From Yamagishiella unicocca (taxonomy: Eukaryota > Chlorophyta > Chlorophyceae > Chlamydomonadales > Volvocaceae), in assembly GCA_003116995.1 (NCBI GenBank), contig BDSL01000093.1, forward strand, positions 310,001 to 374,000: 64,000 bases of DNA, written 5' to 3'. Shown in pieces: positions 13,801 to 24,430 of this stretch. The first letter of the stretch is position 1, and each line of letters starts with the position of its first letter. Below the pieces are notes generated by a model. That model saw only the letters and a list, made by a program, of their open reading frames with translations, was not told the DNA's origin and made no database searches. A program made the position numbers and the translations under genes.

Positions 13801-14559
13801 CTTCACGGGGGTTTGTTGGTAGTAGTATGCTCTGGTAGGCGTGACGCGGTAGGCAAAAGCGCAGGGCTGCATGTCATTGGCCCAGCAGTTGATACCGAGT
13901 GCCCGGGCCGTGATACTGATATGGCCGGGCCGCACGCCGACCTGCCTAGCGAGATCCGCCATTGCTGACGACGTCCCTATGTTCGCTTGCCCCCTCATCG
14001 AATTGCCGTACAGCCGGTATGGCGCGGCTGCCCAAGCTGCGGAAGGTCAAGGACGCTGCTGCCAAGGAGGCCATCAAGGTAAGGCCGCGCGGGCTGGGGA
14101 GGAGGGCGGAGGTGAGTGGGGGGCCCGTGGGCGTCGTTGCGGAGGCTAGGTAGCAGCGAACGGTGGCGTCGTGAGCGGCCCCTGCGTGGAAGGCACGTGT
14201 TGAGACCAAAACCGCCCACATGCGCCATTCCGTTGGCACGCAACCACGACCCCACTACAATAACGAGGCACGCCAAGCTCTCAGACGTAGGGGCGAGTTG
14301 GGCAGTACGGGTTTCCCGGCACATTCGCGGACCCGTGTAGGCGTGCCCTCCATGCCGCGCACTGCCGCTAAACACCCGCATCCCCCTCCGCCTCCTTCCC
14401 ACCTTCCCTCTGCCCCCGCAGGCCATGGAGGAGTACGAGGACGAGGCCCGCCAGGCGCACCGCGGCATGTTCGTGTACGGCGACCCGGGCGACTCGGACG
14501 ATGAGGAGCCCACCCCCGGCGGCCGCTTCGGAGGCGCCCCCCGCGGGGGCCGCCGGTAA
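1867..14559 (+). CDS. SND1: Tudor-SN / staphylococcal nuclease domain protein 1
   Basis: Tudor-SN proteins bind RNA and act in transcription, splicing, RNA decay and stress granules. Exons: 1867-2004, 2150-2230, 2675-2794, 3027-3167, 3456-3629, 4555-4697, 4942-5119, 5315-5470, 5699-5778, 7795-7931, 8268-8338, 8544-8644, 8825-8970, 9305-9456, 9770-9965, 10393-10490, 10676-10948, 11309-11422, 11804-11920, 13062-13223, 13578-13695, 14014-14078, 14422-14559. All use GT-AG sites and keep frame, giving 1032 residues. The N terminus MATGWLRGVVKEVVSGD is typical of the family. SN1 covers about residues 1-160, SN2 165-330, SN3 378-545 and SN4 560-700. The Tudor part spans about 786-872, with FFIDYGN at 858-864, and is embedded in SN5 (to about 965). 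The tail is acidic and ends in a short RG-rich stretch. The length is slightly above the usual 900-990 because of Ala/Gly-rich linkers (residues 705-795). Identity is firm; small splice choices (exon 10/11) are less certain. Confidence 0.95.
5779..7794 (+). repeat. Tudor-SN intron 9 with ~320-bp tandem repeats and ~82-bp core
   Basis: This 2-kb intron carries a conserved core that starts GGCTGAGTGACGACAA and ends CTGACAGCC. It occurs at 5948-6030, 6268-6349, 6600-6682, 6918-6999 and 7286-7366, with a decayed sixth copy at 7502-7588. The first spacings are 320, 332 and 318 bp. The flanks of copies 2 and 3 also match each other (for example the CCCTCCATAGACG-containing stretch after 6350 and after 6683), so the true unit is about 320 bp. 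The core holds an imperfect hairpin around CGACAACATGATGTCG. The core ends are weak inverted repeats (GGCTGAGTGA against GGCTGTCAGG), so it may derive from a small transposon that was later amplified. Confidence 0.8.
10027..10245 (+). repeat. 15-bp tandem array in Tudor-SN intron 15
   Basis: About 14 copies of a 15-bp unit reading CCCTAGTCCGTTTGC, two of them altered to CTTTGAAGTCCGTTTGC. The array lies within the intron between the exons ending at 9965 and starting at 10393. On the minus strand it produces an artefactual Gly-Lys-Arg-Thr-Arg repeat ORF. Confidence 0.9.
11921..13061 (+). repeat. 23-bp minisatellite in Tudor-SN intron 19
   Basis: About 37 copies of a 23-bp unit (GTGACGCGAGTGTKTGCTGCTCG) fill about 11935-12786. 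Each unit carries either GTGTGT or GTGTTT at one position. Writing these as G and T from left to right gives TGTT, GGTTGGGTT, TT, GGTTGGGTT, GGTTGGGTT, GTTT. A 9-unit (207-bp) higher-order repeat is therefore present three times. After the array, 12930-13055 is a pyrimidine-rich CCCGCTCGACCCCT-type repeat that runs up to the splice acceptor. Confidence 0.92.
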
Positions 14560-15385
14560 TGCGTCGGCAACGGAGCCGGGCCGGCTGACAGCAGCGGCCG
14601 TAGCAGCACCGTATCTCCCGTCGCCTCGCCGGGACTACAGGCTGCCGATGGCGATGTGCGTGTCCAGGGCAGTGGGCAAGGAGGCACGAGCCGGGGCTCG
14701 TGCGCGCAGCTCATCTCAGCTCTAGATGTCTGATGACGAAGGTTGTGACAGTGGTGGCGGTGGTGACGGTAGTTATTGATTGCTTTAGTGAACTTCAGTG
14801 GTGGTGCGGCGGTGGTCAGGGTTTCGATCCTGCAGGGTGCGGGGCTCAAGGCTGCGATACTGCAGGGTGCGGAGCGGCGGGCCGCGACCAGGTCGCGCAG
14901 TCGCATTGCTGCGGCTAGGGTTCATACTGGCGGTGCCGGCCGCAGCTGAGGACGACGAGCGATGGGCTGTGGGGCTGGGATGCGGTAGTGCGGCGGCGGC
15001 CGGGGCTCGTGATGGCTTCAACCAGTTTTGGTGTTTCATGTAGTTGACCAGCGTGCCCCGACCCGCCATCGTCTTTTGACATCCGTGTCGCTTGTTAGAT
15101 GAGGTGTGTAAAAAAAGCAACATGTGTACAACTGTCAGCGTGTGTGCTCATTTGCCGCCAAGCACGTGCGCGTTTGTGTTTGTAGCTCTCGGCGGTGGTG
15201 GACGGCGGTGGTCGTGGAGTGGCGCCGTTCGTAGTTCGCGGTGTAGAGGCGGTGTACAAAAATGTGAGCAGGCTGTGCGCGCCCAGAGCATTCGCTGGAG
15301 CGGAGTCGGTGTAGTGAGGCAGGCGGTTACAGGCGGCCGCAAGTAGCCATGTAATGGCGCCGAGCCGAGCAACATTGTAACCGCA
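14560..15385 (+). other. 3' UTR of Tudor-SN with TGTAA poly(A) signal
   Basis: The stop codon is TAA at 14557-14559. TGTAA, the usual poly(A) signal of volvocine algae, occurs at 15107-15111 and again at 15376-15380. Either could end the transcript. The region between is G-rich and non-coding. Confidence 0.55.
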
Positions 15386-17397
15386 TCTACGCGGGAGACG
15401 TCTAGGTCACTTCCGAAACAATGTCAGACCGCGGTATGCGACCTAATGCCGAGCGAACGGCTCAAGCACGCGAGTACTCCAGCACGGTACTACTCGGTTT
15501 ACGTCGCCAAGTCAATAACTCCCGATGACAATATACGGGCATTCAGATGCGGAGGCCCCCTACAGCTGCGGGCAGTCCAGTCAGCGCAGTCCAGACGGGG
15601 GCGGGGACGCAGCGCTGAGAGCTCTACCAGCTGAAGAGGGCGACGGCAGTGCAGCTCCCAAAGTCGGGGAACCTGCTGTCATTTGTCTATATTGGCACGA
15701 CCGCCCCGATGGCACCAGGGTCCAGGCTATCTGCCGTACGGTACGGTGCATGGGAGATCCGCTCCTGTCGTCCCTTATCGGCAGACCGACCCAGGGGGCT
15801 ACAGAGCACCGCGAAGTGCCGAGCCACGAGTTACATGTGACAGTGCCCCTACCCCTTAGTTTTGCTCCCGTCATTGCCTGATGCATTTTCGCGAAACGCG
15901 CCTCACAATAGTTCCATCTCGTGACAAACCTCGCGCGACCAAGGCGAGGCCCTCATCAGTCGCGCCGAGTCCTGCTCATTCAGCACGGGCCATCATGTCG
16001 TCGCAGCAGAGGGTCATTTTACGCTGCACTGTGCGCCCCTGATCACTATCCAAACGAGGTTAAACGTTGCCTCTTACAGTAGCGCTTGTCAGCATGCTTG
16101 CACGATAAGGGACTCGCACACGTGCCGTGAGACGTCTTGCCTGGTCTTGCTGCACAGCGTCATGGCGTTTCCCAGGTGTGCTGGGAATCGGGCCGGGCAG
16201 GCCAATCGGTCCGGCGCGCACTTACCCGGATACACTGGAACGATCGAAGCAAATTGTAATAGTATCATTAAACTATTATAATCAACACTGCTTTCCAGGC
16301 CTCCCTGTGACGTCCAGAGATGCGCGCAATGTAATCGCAGCCCATCGGATCCAAGCCCTCCGAAACCTCGTTTTACACGGGCAGCTTAAGGCAGGAACGA
16401 TAGCGGTGCCGCAACCTAACCGTTGAGCCTTGCAATTACAGATATTGGCTTCTTCTTTCGCCTTCTAACAGAGCCTTCTTCACCTGAAGCCTTCATATCC
16501 GGTTCATCTTCATACCATTCCCTCAGTCTATCTAAACGTCCCTGAACGTCTGACTCCCAACTGACAGCCCCAGCGACAAAGGACAGGCGACGAAGGCTAC
16601 CCCTTCGTCATTAAGGACCGCCCCAGCCTAGATTCTACTGCTTATATGCAGTACATACATATCACTACGTAATGCCTGACCTGAAGAATCCCCCAAACCT
16701 GCACTCGCATTGAAAATACCACCCCCACCCCTCGCCAGCTTCATCATCCCAGCATATCCATGCCTGATGGAGGCGCGAGGATAGGTGGGTGGGGTCCTTC
16801 CAAATTTGCTAAAACAATTGGTTGGCTCACAGACACGTTAGAAGCGTCTTCCACAAAGCGCGACACGTTGGGGGCGTCTTCCACAAAGCCCGGCACCTGC
16901 GGCTTTTCCATCCCCATGGGGTGATAGCTTGTGAACGCACGTTTGCGCCATTCAGCCGCCGGTATACACGTTCCATCACTGCCTTCACCTCTCTCATGGC
17001 CTCATACATAACACCGGCGCATCTAACCCACTCAAAATCACTAGCTGCCAACGGCCCCACTGGGGGCAATGACTGCGGGCATTAGACATGCAAACTACCG
17101 GTACTACTACAGCTGCCGCAAGGCTGTCCCTGCGTCGATAGCGACAGCCGCCGACAGCTCTGAAGAAAGCCCGTGAAAATGAGCCTGAAAATAATCCTTC
17201 TACTCTACAGCTCACCTGCCCTCGTTTTCCCTGCAGTACTTCTATATGAATCGCCATTTAAACATTACGACTATCGCGATACCCAGACCGCCAAACGTCT
17301 AAAGCAATGTTCCTTCTTCAACATCACCCTAATGACAGATGGAATGGATGCGTCCTGCGGGTCCGGGTACAGACCCCTGCAGAGCAGCTGCCAAACG
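15386..17397. other. Intergenic; nothing recognised
   Basis: I found no ORF here with a recognisable domain, no exon chain, and no clear repeat array. Base composition is less GC-rich than the genes to the left. Confidence 0.4.
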
Positions 17398-18047
17398 TTA
17401 CACCCGCGCACGCACGGACGCGGCTGCGACTCGCAAGCTACGGCCTTCACGGTCGGTAGCTGCGCTCTGCAGTCTAAGGCTTACGCTGCCTTCCGACCGT
17501 GCGTCCAGCTCGTCCTTCGACTTCAACCCTCCCTCGACCACTAGCGTCACGGCGCCCCGATCGTCCGTCCAGCCAATGACAGGGTGGTCGATGCGGCGCC
17601 ATCCTTCGGCCGTATGCATGTGTTCGACGGACGTGGCCGAAGAGAACCCGGTGGTGGCTGAGGATGAGGTGGATACTAGTACCCGCCGTACGGCGGTGGT
17701 GGGGAGTAGATACCGTACGAAGGTGGAGAGATGATGCCGTACGGAGGGGGAGGGGGTAAGGTGTACGCACCGTACGGCGGTGGTGGCTGGTACTGACCGT
17801 ACACAGGCACACCGCGCGAGTGTGAGCCGGGCACGGGTCGAGGTGCCGCTTCCCGCGGGCCGTATGAGGAGGGATCGACGTGATGACTGATGTGGTGGAC
17901 GCTGGGATTGGACTGAGTCATCAACCGCCGGATGTCATGATCAGCAACAGGCTGACCGATCACCCGGCCATTGTACAGGTACTCTCGGGCCACCTTGCTT
18001 GCCTGCTCGCTCCGCGCGACAGGGGCCACCGGCAGGAGGGGGTGGAA
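17398..18047 (-). CDS. Pro/Tyr-rich C-terminal exon of an unidentified minus-strand gene
   Basis: Reading leftwards, an open frame from about 18047 to the TAG at 17676-17678 begins after an in-frame TGA and has no ATG near its start, so it is best read as a terminal exon. It holds a polar segment (REYLYNGRVIGQPVADHDIR) and then a proline/tyrosine-rich tail with repeated PPPPYG and SPPSYGIY motifs. Such tails occur in wall proteins and in adhesion or RNA-binding low-complexity regions. A minus-strand TGTAA (TTACA at 17398-17402) lies about 275 bp after the stop, consistent with a 3' UTR. No upstream exons could be assigned, and no domain identifies the protein. The alternative is a chance reading through a CCGTACGG-rich repeat. 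Confidence 0.4.
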
Positions 18048-19646
18048 TGCTCAGGTAGTGGAAGGCTCGAGTCGTTGAGGTCGTGTTGCTGGGCGGATGC
18101 TTGTAATTGGAGTATCTTGGATAAAAAAACGGTAGGTGGTGCCAAGCTCAACAGGTTTGAGCTGGCTCCCATTCTACATCAATGTACAGCTACTGTCAAA
18201 GGAATTGGGGCATGCACATGTCGATGCCGATGACTCGAACCTATTCAATCCATAGGACGAACATCGATCCCAGGCGTTCAATGGGATACAAATTTGGTGA
18301 GCCGTGGCGAGCGCAGAGATGATCGCCAAGGGTTACATACACATGGCTACACAGGGTTACAGTATGGAAAAACGAGCGCCGACACCCAACAACACACAGG
18401 AGCAGGCAATACGTGCACATTTTATCACCGGCATTATCATCATATACTGAAAACGGGCTGATGAGAGAGCGTTTTTGCGTCTGCGGGCGTATTGACGGGA
18501 TCGCTAACCAATCGCAACACCCCCCGCAAACCTGCGAAACTTACATGCCTTGCAGCAGTTGTGGTCAGGCAGAGAGCAAGTAATGTTATGACGCGCACAC
18601 ATTTGTGCGGTTGGCAGCAGGTGCCAGCTCCGACGAACGCCATGCCAGCGGCCACAGTCCCCACGGAATTTCGTATGTGGGTGATGGTACTATGCCACAA
18701 GATGTATATAACATGTTGAGGTGTAAGAGTCTTTGTCACATATATAGGCATGGAATGCAGCTGTGTGCGCGCAATTAAGCGAACACAGTTCGTACAGGCC
18801 GAGCACAAAACGGAAACGCACGCCAAATCCGTATGCACCGCGAACTTCAAATTTATACAATATTAGTGCCTAAGAGCATACATACCTGTCAACGAAACGC
18901 TTCCTGCGTCTGGTAGGGTCCGTCCTTGCAACTCCATCATACAGGACAACGAGCATAGGCTTCTGCTCGAAAGTCATTTTGCAACTGCGTAAATGTAGCC
19001 ATAAGACATTTAAGACAATAATGCAATACATTGAACTTACAGTTCCAACGGAGCAGCCCGGTCGTCGGAAGCCTCCGTACGCTGTGCATCATAATGTTTC
19101 AAGCAATTTTGTGGGATATGAGCATACAGAGTGCATTAAGAATGCTTTTCGAGTATGACTTACTGCGTCTTACTGAAGTCGACATGCGATCCTGTGTCTT
19201 TATGCATTCTGGGCTTTTGCAATGGCCTGGCAAAGACCAGACAGGAAGCTAGACTGTCAAGCACCTCCAGATGATCATGACAATCAACCTCACCCAACCG
19301 CGCACCTTAACCGCCATCCCCTCCGAGCTCCAACCCCCATTCCACTCCCTCCTACCGGCAATCTTCACATTCGGTCCGTTGTTTGTCAACGCATTTTGCC
19401 GACCTCTTTGCGTACTCCGGCCTTATCATTGTGCCAACTACCTGACCGATTTATTTCGTGCATCCGCTCTGCCTGTGCCCTGTACCTTGCCCCTTAAAAA
19501 TGCACAGTAAAATGTAACATTTGACATTTTCCCCTGGGTGTCATGCCCATCCGATCTTCCGATGCCATGGCCTACCTTGGCTAATTCTCGCATTTTACCG
19601 TGGACCTCGCCACAGCTGTTCTACAACACACTTGCTGCACGGCAAG
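18048..19646. other. Intergenic; nothing recognised
   Basis: No supportable coding exon or RNA gene was found. The stretch is comparatively AT-rich and might include promoter or upstream exons of the Pro/Tyr-rich minus-strand gene. Confidence 0.35.
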
Positions 19647-19994
19647 ATGCCTTGCAGCAAGTGTTCCGGCGGCTCTGGTCTGGCATGAAGTGGGAGCCGG
19701 CCTATAAGGAGGGATGGTGGCGGTTGGCTGTGGATGGGATCCCCCTCCTCGGGAACTCTCATATGCGGACGGCAGCAGCAGCCCCTTGTGGGTGCGGTGT
19801 GATGGCTGGAGAATCTCCAGGAGCGGGTACCCCCCGCTTACACCACTTTTGGTTCTGCCCGGTGGCTCAAGCAGTGCTTGCCCAACTCGAGACCCAGCTC
19901 GGTGCAGGGGTGACACGGGCGCAAGTTTGGTTGGTGCAAGCACCTACCGGGGTACAGTTCTGCGTCTGGGATGTAGTAGTCCTGGCGGCTATTG
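19647..19994 (+). mobile_element. Internal fragment of an L1-type non-LTR retrotransposon ORF
   Basis: About 348 bp match the region starting near 54120 almost base for base. The translation includes WWRLAVDGIPLLGNSHMR, a C-x-C pair (PCGCG) and LHHFWFCPVAQAV. This is the C-terminal CCHC knuckle pattern that follows reverse transcriptase in many L1-clade elements. Similarity stops abruptly at both sides (before GATGCCTTGCAGCAAG and after CTGGCGGCTAT), so this is a doubly truncated copy with no RT, no 3' end and no start. This copy keeps GGGG at about 19949, so its reading frame runs on where the 54-kb copy is frameshifted. Confidence 0.7.
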
Positions 19995-19999
19995 GCGGC

Positions 20000-20745
20000 C
20001 GATCGCCAATCTAGGCCATCTGTCTTGTTCCCGCTGATCTTAGTCTGTGACCGCGATAATCCGCACAGAGTCTGTGCCACAGACCCGCACGTCGCACCGT
20101 GGGGCCTACGGCTATCCCCTTCAGAGATGCAGCATAGCTAGCATGTGGCGCTACTCATGCCGGGTGAACACCCCCCCCTAGCGGGCAACGCCATATGAGG
20201 CGGTAGTGCGCTGGAAGATCGCGAACTGCAGCGACGATGCTAGAAAACCGGACTTCTGCACTACCAACTGCTTGATTATTGGCGACGCAAACACGATTAG
20301 CAACATGAACGCCACAAACGGACACCGAAGCATCAATAATCGCCCTTCCTTCTACAAAGCCTTCAACCATGCCCTCCTGAATCCATCAGCCGCGGCCAAT
20401 TAAGATACCGGCACGCGGGCCACGACGAAAACTTTCCGCCCTCTTCCGCCCGAGATCCAGCGATGCACCCGTGAAAGATTCCAACCCTGCCTTCTGCTGC
20501 CGAACCGACTGATAGGACGAAGCTATACGCGAACGCTGACCCTTTTCGGGCACGCACGGTCTCCTGAGTAGTAAGCGAACTGTCGTCAAACAAAGAACTG
20601 TTTCCCCATATCCACCCAACATCTGCGTCCTTCTCATAGCGCTTGTAGGCGGTTGCCACCAACATGCGAGATGCAGCATGGCATTCACCGTCAGAAACGG
20701 AAGCTAGGGCATAGGGACGTTGTCTGTTTTCTCTTGCCCTTTCAG
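20000..20745. other. Short unassigned stretch before the nuclease-kinase gene
   Basis: No exon could be supported here. A pyrimidine tract followed by TTTCAG ends at 20745 and looks like a splice acceptor, so an upstream exon of the next gene could lie in this interval. Confidence 0.35.
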
Positions 20746-20758
20746 CCTGCCTTATCCT

Positions 20759-22559
20759 ATGTTGATGACCGATTGCGCCGCCACAGACGAGGTTGAAAAA
20801 CGGTGGGCAAAGGTGACCTCTCCGTCTACTCTGGACCCTGTCGCGGAGCAGCAGGAAGCCTCATCGCCGCTGCAGTGCAACTGGCGGCCGCCTTCCAACG
20901 TGGGGCTGCCCCCCGAGCTGGCCTGTCCGCTCTTCGTGGCGCTCACCGAGCTGGCCAGCAGTGGCCCGGTGTCGCCCGACGACCTGTCTGCAGCGGTGGA
21001 GCTCTGCCAGGCGGCCTCCCCGTACTACAGCTTGGAGGTATGTTTGTGCGGGCCGTGAAAGCGGAAGGGCCTCGCCCGTTACGTACCTACACATGCTTGT
21101 AGCCGGCCAGGCGAGCATGTTCCAGATTACCTGGGTTAATGCATGGTCTCCCCCGCGTTGTCGTGCGCAGGACGAGCTGGAGGAGCGTCTGCAGGAGCTG
21201 CTGGCGGGCTACCTGGGCATGCCCATCTTCAAGGGGCGGCCGCGGCCAAGCGGCCGCATGAAGACGGGCGGCCTCATCGTCGCGGACCGTCACGTGCCGG
21301 CTCCTCAGTGGCTCCTCTGCGCCGTCATCGAGTTGAAGCTGGGCCTGGGTTCGAAGGGGGATAGCTCCTTCCAGGGCGCCGCCTGCTACGGCGTCTTCTG
21401 GGAGGCACAACGCACCTCCGCCTTCTACCACCGCACCTGCTGCCCCGCACTGCTGCTGGAGGTGGTGGGGTCCCTCCTGCGGGTGTCGGCACTGTACTGG
21501 CTCAGCAACGTGACGGCGCGCCCCCTGACCCCGCTCATGAACCTCCTGTGGTTCTCGGACGACCCCGACCACATGATCGCCCTGGCCAGGACTCTGGCGG
21601 CGATCAAGGCGACGCTCGCACAGCTGCGGGACTTCTACTTGGCGCCGCCGTCGGCGCTTGGGCCAGGAGGTCCGGCTCCCCGCCCGCCACATCTGCTGGA
21701 GGCCATGCCGTACCCGCTGGCGGACTACCAGCGGGTGAAACGGCTCTTCACCGGCCGGCTCGTCTACACCGCCGTATTGCCCAGCGACGGCCAGCGAGTG
21801 CTGGTGCGCTTCGCCAAGCGCTACGGCGAGCAGGCTCACCGTGCGTGGGCGAGCCACGGGCTGGCGCCGAAGCTGCACAGGGTCGTGGAGCTGCCCGGCA
21901 ACTGGTTGCTGGTCGAGATGGAGCTGCTGGGCTCTGACGAGGGGTGGGTCGAGATGGCGTGCTGGCCTGGGCCGGACGCCAGCACCGTGGTTGACGCGGT
22001 GCAGGCGGCCCTGCAGCAGGCGCACCAGGCGCAGGACGGCACCGTGGGGCGGGTCTTCGCTCACGGCGACATGCGGGTCCAGAACATCATGGTACGCGAG
22101 GCCGCTCCGGGCTCTGGCTCAGCCTACGACGTCAAGTTCGTTGGCTTCGAGTTTGCCGGTGCGGAAGGTGAAGCATCCTACCCGCCGTACCTCAGCAAGG
22201 CGGTCGTGTGGCCCCCAGGTGTGGCGTTTGGGGAGCCAGTGCGCCAGCAGCACGACAGCGAGCTGCTGGCAACCAATTGCGCGCAGCTGCTGCAGGCAAT
22301 TGCACGAGGCCGCTCCACGGCGGGACCCGACCCGCCGGCGGCGGCGGCTGGCGGCACCCCTGTTGCTGCCGTCGCACCTCCACCTGCTCTGTCGCCACGT
22401 GGCAGCAACGTTTACGGCAGCAGGGGGCGCAGCAATGTTTGTGGCAGCAGCGGCCTCGGGCGGTCAGCGCATGTGCAGCAGCTGCCGCGGTTCGCCCACA
22501 TTCCCCGCCTCCACGCACCTTCGCTGCCGCCGCCTGCCCTTCAAAGGGTGTTGGTGTGA
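20759..22559 (+). CDS. REase-like plus degenerate kinase-like protein (Crinkler/RHS-type architecture)
   Basis: Two exons, 20759-21037 and 21171-22559, join in phase 0 and give 555 residues if ATG 20759 is used; ATG 20765 is possible. A CAG acceptor at 20743-20745 suggests a further 5' exon. Residues 1-130 are mostly helical. Residues 140-215 resemble a restriction-endonuclease fold with E147-x-K149 in VIELKLGLG and Q161. Residues 285-435 resemble a small protein kinase: VLVRFAKRYG (a Lys-like position is R306), then HGDMRVQNIM with D393 and N398, then VKFVGFEFAG. In that last motif the metal-binding Asp of the usual DFD/DFG position is G418. The last 100 residues are Ala/Pro/Gly-rich. Nuclease-kinase fusions of this kind are known among Crinkler/RHS-type eukaryotic proteins and are often linked to transposons. 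The fold calls are mine from motifs only. The true function is unknown, and kinase activity is doubtful. Confidence 0.65.
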
Positions 22560-22743
22560 GGGCCGCTGCGGAAGGACAGTATCCGCAGCTCTGGCCACAG
22601 GCGGTGCGGCAGCTGTGGCGGGCCTGATGGCTGGGTGGGGTGTGCTTTTGAGGGCTGGTGAGAGCAGACTGCGCAGGCACATACGTGCGCATGCCGGGCG
22701 CGGATTGAATTGCGACTAATGAGTCTCTCACGTTGGCATGCGT

Positions 22744-22894
22744 AGGCCTTTCTGGCGAATGCTGCGACGATCGACGTGGCAAACTTTCTCTGGCTTGTAT
22801 CCCTCAAGGAGGGCGATCCACGGGTTTCTCAAGCCTTGACAGCGGTCCTGGCTAAGTTCCGGGCTGGCACTGGGGAGCCGTCGAAAAAAAAGAG
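22744..22894 (+). pseudogene. Probable exon with basic C-terminal motif, transposon-like gene
   Basis: After an acceptor-like GTAG, an open frame reads FLANAATIDVANFLWLVSLK and then a short Lys/Arg run (SKKKR) of nuclear-localisation type, ending at a GTTCGT donor-like site. The regular amphipathic composition suggests real coding sequence. It lies just upstream of the GCR1_C-like fragment on the same strand and may be an earlier exon of that gene, but I could not join the frames cleanly. No family can be named. Confidence 0.3.
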
Positions 22895-23055
22895 GTTCGT
22901 ACAACTTACCCTAGTCTTCAGTTAGGCATTGGCGTTACCCGTTGTGGATGGGTGAGTTGGGCGTGCTATTGAGTAGCTTTTGTCCAGATACCCAGTAAGC
23001 CAATCTGTAAACATGTATCCTTCCTGCACTTTTGCTGTGTGCTGTGCTGTGCAGC

Positions 23056-24430
23056 GACGACAGGAATTCAAGATGCCAACACAGATGAGACCGTGCCCAC
23101 GACGCTTGCGAATTTGTTCGGTTGCGAACCTAACTGCAAGGAGGTGGAGGAAATGCAGCCTGCTATGATGAAGCTGTTGCGTGCTGCAGCCGAGGCTGTC
23201 ACATGTGATGCCTACCTGCCGCGTTCGAGGAGGCAGCTGCTGACATGCATGCCGCCTGGCGCGGGGGGTGCTATCGCACGGGAAACCCCGCAACCTGCTC
23301 GTCCTCCGTTTGTCGAGCAGCCACAGCTTCCATTGGAGTTGCCACAACCTGGGCCTGATACGGATGTCGCTGCGTCAGTGCTCGTGGCGGTGGAAGGGGT
23401 AGCGGCAATGCATCAGCCAGCTCCGTCGAACACACGCTACTTCAAGGTTTTGGGACGATGCCAAGGGGAGCGTCGCGGAGAAGCAGCTGTCGTCCCCCTG
23501 GGCGCCGGGGTGGGTCATCCCGAACGTCCTCGGCACGAGCCATGATAGACCTGCTCATTCGCAGTGGACGGAGTGGTCTGGCGAGTTCAACCAATTGGAC
23601 AGTAAGTGCTTAAGGGTTTGGGCCGGGGTTGGGGGCAACGGTTCTAACTAGAAGCAGCTATTTTTGTCCTGACGCAAACTCTCTGTACCGAAAGCGATGT
23701 TTTCCTTTTAACACTTGCTGTACGCGCGCCGACCCCGCAGAGTATCGGTCTGTGGAGGACCTGTGGCGCGAGTGGACGGAGGGGGTATTGCTGCCCAGGC
23801 GTGAGGGGCGACAAGCCCCAGTCTGCGTCCTGGAGCACCCCGAGCTCCGGTCAGTACGGAGAAGCGGAAGGGATATGATCAAAGATATCAATTTCCGGAA
23901 GACTGTGATCTACGCGCTGCATAGGCGTATGTTCGGGCAGCCGCGCAGCAAGGAGGCGGCCGCGGCGGCGGCTCAGATGTAGTACGAGGTCATGGACCTG
24001 GCAGCGGCGTGGGCTGACCTGCAATGCGAGTACCAGCAGGGCGGCCAGGCGCGCCCGCCCAGCGTAAGCTTGCTGTCACGCGCGATTCATGAGTGGAAGC
24101 CGTCCGATTACGAAGATTACGCCCAGCAGTCTGGGTTGCGCCTATTCCAGTGCTAGCCTTGTGTCAGGTGCTGTTGGGTTTGCTGGGTGTTGGCTGAGAA
24201 CTAGGTGGAGCTCGGCCGCTACATACGAGTCGGGTCATAGGTGTTTCACCCGGTTTTGCTCTGAGACGCTGGGTGCATTGCCCAGGCGGCGGGCGCGGAC
24301 CTGAACGTGGAGTTGGTGCGGTTCTTCGTGGCAGACGCGGTTGGTACCGGTAAGCTGCCGCCCTCAACGATGGAGGGAACGTGGGTGCGCTGGCAGATTG
24401 GGAGAGGTTCAAGGGCGTGGCGCCCGAGCG
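23056..24430 (+). pseudogene. Transposon-like gene with GCR1_C-like domain, interrupted
   Basis: Several coding segments lie in order on this strand. 23056-23315 contains MPPGAGGAIA and PQPARPP, shared with 28.05 kb. About 23440-23600 (WAPGWVIPNVLGTSHDRP) ends at a GTAAGT donor. From 23741 comes EYRSVEDLWREWTEGV followed by VLEHPELRSVRRSGRDMI. The spacing of LWREWTEG, the following Arg-rich stretch and the final helix resembles the GCR1_C DNA-binding domain, found in fungal regulators and in Crypton-type transposons. The frame meets TAG at 23980-23982 but continues afterwards with coding character (YEVMDLAAAWADLQ and on to HEWKPSDYEDYAQQ, to about 24153). A further exon-like piece is near 24285-24420 (AAGADLNVELVRFFVADAVG). 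I read this as a decayed transposon gene. Confidence 0.4.

Noticed and set aside
21087..22064. 325-codon minus-strand ORF
   Set aside because: Antisense shadow of the nuclease-kinase gene: GC-rich codon use leaves the opposite frame open, with an Arg/His/Gln-rich nonsense composition.
22192..22782. 196-codon minus-strand ORF and overlapping plus-strand ORFs (Cys/Arg-rich)
   Set aside because: Shadows of the Ala/Pro-rich C-terminal tail of the nuclease-kinase gene and its 3' flank.
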